This document shows positions 56,820 to 64,000 of a stretch of DNA of 64,000 bases, piece by piece (the stretch's first letter is position 1; every line of letters begins with the position of its first letter). The DNA comes from Phragmites australis (lineage: Eukaryota; Streptophyta; Magnoliopsida; Poales; Poaceae), in contig NC_084934.1 in the NCBI RefSeq assembly GCF_958298935.1, positions 870,501 to 934,500 on the forward strand, in the 5' to 3' direction. A program made the position numbers and the translations under genes. The notes beneath the pieces were generated by a model. It ran no database searches, had not been told where the DNA came from, and saw nothing but the letters and a program-made list of their open reading frames with translations.

Positions 56820-57698
56820 TCTTGTCATTTTCAGGCTTATGTAGTAGTAGAATATCAGAACATGTTTTGATAGGGTGTCACAAGTTATAACACTGTGAAA
56901 CTGTACTACTACCTTGTCATGTGTAAAGTATTTACTATATATTAGTAACAGAATAATGCATGACGTTGAGGCATAGATGTTTATGAAATATAATGAATTG
57001 GTTGTCAATGGTTTTACTCCAGTCCAGGCAGCAAGCAGCCCCAGGATCTGGGCGTTGGGACGTGTTTTCTTTATGTTTTCAGTTTGTCAGCTGAGCAAGC
57101 GTCATGGGTCCATGAGTTTGGTTGCCATGAGTTTCAGATGGTGCAAGTTATCTCAGCTTCTTGTTGCAAATTGGCCGTCCTACCGATAATCACTGGTCTA
57201 GAAAAGAGTTGGAAAGAGACAGAATTTATGGTCTATGTAATTTTTCTGCAGAAGATTAGGCGTCTAGGGAGTAGATAGAGTCATATAGAATTTGTTTCAA
57301 TTAGCCAGCCGGAGCATCCTGATCGAAAGCAAATTTTATAGGATCAGGTTCTACAAAAGATCTTCTTTCGTGTGATGATATATATTCCTTTTCTCTCACT
57401 TCTTCAGTTTAGCCGTTAAATTAAAGAATATATAGCTGAATCAGAATGTTACAGAGCTCTTTCGTACAAACGTTGTAGAATTTGCTTTGATGCCGGTCGC
57501 TATTCCATTTAACGTCCGGGATCCTCGATCGTTGGATTTAAAGAGTGCGGCCAGGATCTTAAGAGTAAGAAAACCAGACAGCCACTGTCGCTGCCATGGT
57601 GGTCCCACCTGGCAGAACCGACCGCTCGCAAAGAGAATCCTCCGCACCTGCTCCGCCGGCCGCCCGCCCGCCGTGGTCCGACCAACCAAGCAAGCATC
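56820..57698. other. 3' flank of gene 4 and 5' flank of the F-box gene
   Basis: The left half shares words with the 3' flank of gene 3. The right ~250 bp become GC-richer towards the F-box start. Nothing else is supported. Confidence 0.45.
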
Positions 57699-59375
57699 AT
57701 GGATCCGGCGGCGCTGATGGACGAGCTCATCGAAGAGGTCCTCCTCCGCATCCCGCTGGACGACCCCGCACTCCTCGTCCGCGCTGCCCTCGTCTGCAAG
57801 TGCTGGTACCGCCTCGTCTCCGGCCCCGGCTTCCGCCGCAGGTTCTGCGAGCTCCACCGCAGGGCCCCCATGCTCGGCTTCCTCTGCAACATCGGATCAG
57901 GTTTCCGCTTCATCCCCACCTCCACCTTCCGCCCGCCCCATGCCGACCGCCGCAACTGGCGCGTGCTCGACGCCCGGCACGGCCGCATCCTCCTCCACTG
58001 GGACTCGGGCCACAGCCCTTTTGACAGTAGCCTCCTCATCTGGGACCCAGCAACGAGCGAGAGGAGGGAGGTGCCCCCCTTGCCGCCGTGCTCGCTCTAC
58101 CCGTACAGCTGGAACGCCACGGTGCTCTGTGCTGCCGGCGCCGCTTGCGACCACCTCAACTGCCACCGCGGACACTTCCTCGTGATCGTCGTGGGCACCA
58201 ACCATAAAGAGATGTTCGCCTACGTCTACTCGTCGGATGCCGACGCGTGGAGCGACCCGACATCTACGCAGCACCCCTATGACGGCGTCAATTTCGCGCC
58301 CAGTGCTCTTGTGGGGAATGCACTCTACTTCGTATTTTAGATGGGCACCAGAATCCTCGAGTACAATTTGGGCACACAGGAAATGGCAGTGATTGGACTA
58401 TCACCAGCACGATTCTATAGGAGCGGCATTGTGCTCACAACTAGGGATGATGACGGGCTGGGATTCGCCAGAGCAGAGAAATCCACACTCTACCTGTGGT
58501 CGAGGGAGCCTAGTCCTGAAGGAGATACGCATTGGGCACAGAGCAGAGTCATTAAGCTCGCGACGCTGCTCCCTGTTGATGCCTTCTCGACCTTTTCTGA
58601 TGTGGTAGGCTTTGTGGACGGCATTGGTGTCATTTTTGTGCAGACAGTTGATGGGGTCTTCACCGTTGGTCTAAAGTCTGGCCGGGTCACAAAGATATGC
58701 AAGGACAGTGGCTTCTCCGGCATTTTCCCCTACATGAGCTTCCACACTCCAGGTACTAGCCTCATTTGCCCTGTATATCTTTAACTGAGTACAACTTTGC
58801 TTATCAGTGATTGAGAATAATGAATTAGTATAGTGGAATGTCGCAATCTAATAAAAGAAACCGTGTTACTCCTATCTAGGTTTGGACCATGCTTCAAATT
58901 GGCTAGGTATGCCTAGGATATTTTTTTCGTCTGTTAACAGATGATGGGGTCTTGAAAACTTGTCTAAAGTTAGGTACGGCTAGTAAGGTACCCAGAAGGA
59001 GATTAATTAAAAAAGGTATTACCTAGACGAGCTTTCACACTCTAGATATCAGCCCCCTACCTATCATTAACCCTTTACATTTCTTAGATGTGATCTGTCA
59101 ATGATTCAATGTCACACAAGAACATAAATGATATCAGTGCTACACAAAGAGGTATTCTTTCTGAAGTTATGAGTATGATAAGTGTGGTTGTTGTCTGGTG
59201 GCATGTTTGGATAGCCAGCAACATGTTGGTTTCTGTGTCTGGTTCAAAACAAATGTTCATTGAGAGCAAACGGTTCTCAACCAGCTGATGTTATTTTCAA
59301 AATTTGTGTATTTCTGCAGCATTGGGAGTGGCCTCGACAGGTGAGGGATCAGAAGTGGGTGCCTCACGTGCTTGA
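57699..59375 (+). pseudogene. F-box protein gene, two exons, interrupted by an in-frame TAG
   Basis: Exon 1 starts MDPAALMDELIEEVLLRIPL. The F-box spans about residues 5-52 (EEVLLRIPLDDPALLVRAAL, then VCKCWYRLVS). It is followed by a region typical of the large grass F-box family (WRVLDARHGRILLHW, SLLIWDPATSERREVPPLP). The frame stops at TAG 58338-58340 after LYFVF and continues in the same frame without a gap as MGTRILEYNLGTQEMAVIGL to 58752. TAG most simply comes from CAG (Gln) by C-to-T change. A donor CCAG/GTACTAG at 58752/58753 and an acceptor TTTCTGCAG/CATTGG at 59319/59320 join to give HTPALGVASTGEGSEVGASR and TGA at 59373-59375. F-box proteins are substrate receptors of SCF ubiquitin ligases. 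As written, only the first 213 residues would be made unless the stop is read through, or is an assembly error. Confidence 0.82.
58753..59319 (+). other. Predicted intron of the F-box gene
   Basis: It begins GTACTAG and ends TTTCTGCAG, in phase 1. Joining the exons extends the protein by 21 residues to a stop. It is supported only by splice consensus and by the sensible continuation of the frame. Confidence 0.6.
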
Positions 59376-60886
59376 CAAACATAAGGTGCTTATGTGCATG
59401 TTTCTCAGTCAAGGGGAAATTGGGACAACTCTTTAGCATCAGTGTGACTAGTCCTGTTCTTGATTTGTTAGTCTTGAGGGGTTCTATGTTTTGTTTAAGG
59501 GACCATATTTCTAAAATTTGTTAGTTTGAATATTGCCTTGTCTATAAACTGGCAACCTCTGCATTAGCCTACTTCACATGTACTCCTGAGTTTAGCTTGC
59601 AATGAAATCCTACAATGAATATGGCTCCCCTCATGTAAAAATATATATGCTTAAGAAAACTAGTATTTGAAATTAAAATGCTGCAATTTCAGATTTTCCA
59701 TGTTACTTTTGCCTCATTTTAGTTTGTTTTGATATCTTGTGGCTTGAACATAACAACTGAGGAAGAAAGGAAGTAATCCCTGAAATTTGTTTTTGTGTCA
59801 TCTTCAATAACCAGGAGGTGCTCAATGCACTCAAACATTCAGTTAATCTTTCTGTAAGCACCAGCCATGAAGATATTTAGGCCCCATATGGAATATATGA
59901 ACTTCGTATGAATGTGTACATGTTCTGCAGAAATCCTTCAAAATTCCTTGCTAGGAATGGGTCTTAGCTGTGCTTACTGAATGCTGATATTTTTAGTAGT
60001 TCACTTATAGAAGAAAACACATGGAAAGGTTGAAAGGGTAGCTGCATGCGGAGACTGACCGGGCAGTAACATCACAGATCTGAAAGGTTGAGAAACATCC
60101 CCACGCCATACACGAGTATTGATTATTGAATAGTTCATATTCTGTATGCCAGTTAGAGAACCATCTCTGCACTCTTCAGCAGTAGTGCTGGAACGACGGA
60201 GGACTCAAGATACATTATTCAGATTTTCAGATATTGTTGGAGCGTCTGCTATCCCTAATGCTCAGGTGATGTTTGCAGAGCGTAATCCTTTTGAGATAAT
60301 ATTTAAAATTTTATTGTTAGCGATATCAGCTAACACAAGAAAGTTATTTCCTTTGTTGAGAATTTATGGTGCAAAATCTGGCCCAGAGGCAACTTTTGTT
60401 CAGTCAGTTAGCCAAAAGTGCAACAGGAGACACTGGTTAATATCGTTCCTGGTGATGAACGGTAGGAACATAAATCTGTTGCTAATGTGACAGTATGAAT
60501 TTTTCCAACCTTCATATCATACATGCTCTGCAGAGAAATTACATAAATCATAGATGGCGATGGCTCAGTGGCTCAATAAGGAAAGGCTTGGGAGGCAACA
60601 GTCAAGAGCTGTACCTGTTCTCAGCTAGCCAGTTGCCTAGTACTGGTAGTACTTGTTAACAAAGACACAGAGCAGAAAAATCAGGCGAAGGCGAAAGCAG
60701 TCCCAAAGGTCAAACACGTGAATGGACTATTGACTCTCTCAGCTTAGTTGTTCTTATACATCCTCGCTCTCCTTGACTTCAGTTCTTATATGTCATTGCT
60801 CTCCCTGGAGTTTGGACTAGAAACGTAGAATACACATCTGCAGTGTTGTCTTCTTGTTCCTGAGGAGTGAGAGAGAAAGAGCCCTA
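59376..60886. other. F-box 3' flank and upstream region of a truncated NB-ARC copy
   Basis: From about 60531 the sequence parallels the region upstream of gene 4 (GAGAAATTNCATANATC, GGCAACAGTCAAGAGCTGTA, GGTCAAACANGTGAATGGAC). It is therefore the leader of the truncated copy at 60887. The part before that shows no gene; one open frame at 60146-60490 has no recognisable domain. Confidence 0.5.
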
Positions 60887-60966
60887 ATGGAGATTCTCCT
60901 TTCTGCGGTCCTGGGTGAGCTGACAACTAGATCCATAAATTTCTTTATCAGCAAAAGCTCCAAGCC
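60887..60966 (+). pseudogene. NB-ARC-like family copy cut after codon 27 at the duplication junction
   Basis: It has a full leader and the start MEILLSAVLGELTTRSINFF followed by ISKSSKP. It then changes, within one codon, into element B leader sequence (CCAGTATCCC, equivalent to 52571 onward). It best matches gene 2 in its first codons. The cut is the right edge of duplication copy 1, so an uncut version should exist at the right edge of copy 2, outside this window. Confidence 0.9.
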
Positions 60967-61278
60967 AGTATCCCTCTGGGGCAAGGCCTAGGGCTCACCG
61001 ATGGTGCCCCAGTACATGAGGGCCTTTGTTGCTCCGTGCTGCATGGTCTATCATGCATACTTCACATTGAGTCTTGGAGTTTTTGGACTCCGATTCGGTG
61101 TCTCAAACTTGGAGCACACCGGACTTATCTGGGTCATATCCCATGATGAACACCTCGCGGTGTCAGGGGTTCTTAGAACGGGACTCAACGGTTGCCGTAG
61201 ATACGACCGTGGGTAGCCCAATCGAGTTATCAACATTTACCGAAACATGAAAATGCGTCCCCTACCTGGTGCGCCAAC

Positions 61279-62051
61279 TGTCGAGGGTTAATCCCTGATA
61301 ATGTATCCAAGGTATGCCAGACAATGGGTGCGTGATCAACATTTCCAGTTGTTGTTGGTTGGTGTGTGTGTGTGTCAAAAGAACTCAAGAACACCAGGGT
61401 TTATCCAAATTCAGACCTTCCATAGGATAACAGCTCTACATCCTGTGTATTTTCTTATGAGTTGGATGAATTTATCCAGAGTGTCCTTCTTTACAAGCCC
61501 GATCCTTCCCCCTTTATATAGCAGGAGGCGAGGTATACATACAAGCAGGCCATGCCAAACACGGTGGTTGCCCTCTACCTGACGAAAACAATTACTCCTA
61601 GGTCATCATTACAGGGAGTGAGCACGCCCAACCTGCCCCAGTCATCATGCATGCCCTGTCCCATCTGCCAAACACCACTACACCTGCCTGCAAACCCGTC
61701 ACGCTCGCCTACTAGGCCATGCTATGGGACAGCTCACTCTGTCTGCATCGGTCCACGACTTCGTCTCCCGAAAGGATGCCTAGGGAACAAAAACGTATAA
61801 GTGGATGACATTAAATATGATTAGACTGTTTAGGTGTATACCTGCCCTGCGACCAGCCCTAGTTAGTTGTGTACTTGCCCTGCAACCAGCAAGGGCTGGT
61901 TGTGGGGTTTCCATCTGCAATCAGGGGACTGGTCATGCAAGCCCCGCCTAGTCGCTCGGTAGGGCCATGGTTTTGAAAATATCAATTGCCAGCTGAAATT
62001 TGTCAGTGTGGGCCCTCCAGACAGGGAACCGCCTTATTCTTTACATTGACA
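61279..62051 (-). mobile_element. Duplicated 5' LTR of element B, with ~310 bp of leader
   Basis: It begins TGTCGAGGGTTAATCCCTG (plus strand) after the primer-binding site GTTGGCGCACCAGGT (minus; intact here, one base changed in copy 1) and ends TTACATTGACA. It did not arrive by transposition: it is flanked on the left by the cut NB-ARC gene and shares the right flank of the original LTR. Confidence 0.88.
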
Positions 62052-63753
62052 ACGGCCTGGTTCGGGCAGACCAGCCCAGTTAGCCAAGAGTGGCTGCCGA
62101 GCACAGCCCAGGAGCATAGCGTGTTGGGAGCAGCTGGTCGAGACGACCTGGTGGCATTGAAGCAGCCCAGCAGGCGCGGAGTTATATAATGTAGAGTCTT
62201 TCTTTGTCTCTCTTTATCATGTAGTGCATCATCATACCACATATGATAGTAAGCTGGCTTAGGAGTCTTAGTAAACAAATGAAAGCTAATATATTGGTTA
62301 GGGGTGGGCTGCTCTTTGTTGATTGCTATGGCTATATAGAAATGATATTGTCTTTGATAAGAGGAAAAATTCTTCTCCTTTGCATGCTATATAGAGATGA
62401 TGGCAACAACGTGCATGGAGTAGGTGGTCAAGACGGTCTTTACCTGTCATAGATGGGATACTAGGTTCAGGATCAAGGCTCCAACATCTTAGGGTCCTTT
62501 GTCATTTTTTCTTTGTTCTGAGACTGTTTTGTGTGGTTTGGGTTGTCGTTTTTGTTTCCTTTTGTTTGGTTGTGTGCATCCCAATTATACAGATACTGGG
62601 GTAAACTTTTATACGGTTCTATCATCTAGATATAACGATGAGAGTTAATAAAGTTCCTATTTTTGTAAAAAAAATTATAGGGCATCGGCATGAGATTTCA
62701 GTGACTGAGGTTCTCACACAATGTTTGAACACTATTTTAATAATATAAGTATAACTTCCAGCATCTGCACCAATAAGACATCAAGACATCCAGGATGCAA
62801 ACATCTATTTTTTGAAAAATAGACACTCAGATTCGCGTCTAAGAGAACTCGAACTTAAATGGTCTAGGTGTACATCCACACCCGTTCATTAAAAAATGTT
62901 TGAACATTGGCAAAGAATTTGCAGACTTGTTTATTTCAGTCTATACGGTTGTTAAAAGGTAAAAGCCAAAAGCAATGTTTTAGTTAGCACACTTTTCAAT
63001 GTTTTACTAGTCTTATTTTGTGCATAGTAGACTGGCTACCATTTTGACTGATATACAACTTAACTTTCAGGGATTAATGGCTGAGGGCCTGTTTGGACTT
63101 CGGAACACTGGGAATAAACGAACGCCAAGTTTCGAGTACTTATTCATGCGGAAGGATGGTCATTATTTACGGCAAGTTCTCTAGAAGTTGCAGAAAGTAG
63201 GATCTCCATGTTGGAGTCTGGACTCCTCACAAGAAGGTACTGGAAGTGTTTTATTATGTGAAGACTGAAGCAGTATTTGATCAAGTTTCTCCTTAGTTAA
63301 GTATCTCTATCTGATATTCAAGACTGGATACAGGGAGAATAAGGAATCAATATAAGTAGAGTATGCTGCAGGCAGCTCTACAGAGAAATTGCATAGATCG
63401 TAAATGGTGATGGCTCGGTGGCTCTCTAAGCAAAGGCTCTGGAGTCAACAGTCAAGAGCTGTACCTGTTCTCGGCTAGTAATCGTGAACAAAGACAGAGA
63501 AAAAGTCAATCACAACAATCAGGGGAAGACGAAAGCTGTCCCAAAGGTCAAACATGTGAATGGACTATTGATTCTCTCAGTTTAGTTCTTATTCGCCCTT
63601 GCTTTCCTCGAGTTCAGTTGCTCTTATATGTCCTTGCTCTCCTGAGAGTTTTGACGAGAAACATAGAATACAGAGAGTTTCAGAGACATCAAACTTACTG
63701 TTTGTTGTCTTACCCATCTGCAGGGTTATCTTCCTGAGGAGAGAGAGCCCCAA

Positions 63754-64000
63754 ATGGAGATTTTCCTTCCTGCAGTCATGGGTGAGCTCACCACTAGATC
63801 CATAAATTTCTTCATCAACAAATGCTTCAAGCCGCCAGCAGTAGCTGTGGAGGACAGGCTGCAATCGGCTCTCCTCCGGGCGCAGGTCATCATGGACGAG
63901 GCCATGGGACGCCGCATCACAAACCGATCTATGCTACAGCAGCTGGACATGCTGCGAGACTGCATGCACCGAGGCTACTACACGCTTGATACCTTCAGAT
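63754..64000 (+). CDS. NB-ARC-like protein gene 5, partial (first 82 codons; runs off the window)
   Basis: The visible part encodes the same 82 residues as the start of gene 4 (55338), with no nucleotide difference seen over 247 bp, and has the same leader. It is the copy-2 equivalent of gene 4. The rest, including the P-loop, lies beyond the window, so integrity cannot be judged. Confidence 0.88.
   Translation, partial: MEIFLPAVMGELTTRSINFFINKCFKPPAVAVEDRLQSALLRAQVIMDEAMGRRITNRSMLQQLDMLRDCMHRGYYTLDTFR

Larger units (their letters stand above)
52570..60966. repeat. Tandem segmental duplication, copy 1 (8.4 kb)
   Basis: This unit runs from the leader of element B through its 5' LTR, NB-ARC gene 4 and the F-box gene to codon 27 of another NB-ARC gene. 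It starts again at 60967. Offsets between the copies are 8393 bp near the left edge, 8397 bp at 53.6/62.0 kb and 8416 bp at the NB-ARC start, explained by small indels. The junction at 60964-60966 shares GCC with both parents. Confidence 0.9.
60967..64000. repeat. Tandem segmental duplication, copy 2 (left 3 kb; continues past the window)
   Basis: It repeats 52573-55584 in order: element B leader, 5' LTR, the retroposon-like block and the NB-ARC start. By eye the last ~410 bp differ at one position from copy 1, while the leader next to the LTR differs at about 14 of 265 positions. Confidence 0.9.

Noticed and set aside
57596..58024. 142-codon Pro/Arg-rich frame and the minus-strand frames over the F-box gene
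   Set aside because: They are out-of-frame readings of GC-rich F-box coding sequence. The F-box frame has clear domain matches.

Overview
The window is nuclear DNA from a grass (Poaceae). The evidence is the mix of Tat-lineage Ty3/gypsy elements carrying an antisense extra ORF, several long solo LTRs, a CACTA element with TGACGGGT subterminal repeats, a Stowaway-like MITE, L1-type LINEs and a GC-rich F-box gene. The species cannot be read from the sequence. No tRNA, rRNA, CRISPR array or bacterial-type operon was seen. Element boundaries were set by eye from terminal TG...CA dinucleotides, flanking duplications and comparison between copies inside the window.

Layout. 1-14.5 kb is transposon-derived: a decayed plant-mobile-domain (PMD) gene on the minus strand cut by two solo LTRs, then a 5'-truncated Ty3/gypsy element (element A, plus strand) that itself holds a 1.66 kb solo LTR. 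14.5-24.5 kb is gene-poor. It holds an NB-ARC pseudogene with a MITE in it, a non-autonomous CACTA element with a recognisable empty-site paralogue, a 1.6 kb inverted-repeat structure and a LINE fragment with its target-site duplication. A second LINE lies at 24.5-26.6 kb.

26.7-64 kb is a cluster of one NB-ARC-like family. There are four complete single-exon genes (26705-28168 minus; 34008-35492, 40103-41587 and 55338-56819 plus). A fifth starts at 63754 and runs off the window. Fragments lie at 17286-17778, 29142-30052, 38945-39154 and 60887-60966. The proteins are 487-494 aa: an Rx-N-like helical N-terminus, an intact P-loop, an atypical kinase-2/Walker B strand, a recognisable RNBS-B, and then a family-specific C-terminal module instead of LRRs. 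Three of the four complete proteins end in a KRKR-type basic tail. Between the genes lie further solo LTRs (30581-33546, 36750-37600) and a nearly complete Tat-type element (element B, minus strand, 42867-53654).

The right end is a tandem segmental duplication with a period of about 8.4 kb. Copy 1 (about 52570-60966) carries the 5' LTR of element B, NB-ARC gene 4, a disrupted F-box gene and the first 27 codons of another NB-ARC gene. That gene is cut and joined directly to copy 2 (60967 onward), which repeats the LTR and the start of the NB-ARC gene. The junction sits on a GCC microhomology. The cluster therefore appears to be growing by local illegitimate duplication next to retrotransposons. 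The best candidate for something under-described is this LRR-less NB-ARC family with its conserved C-terminal module.
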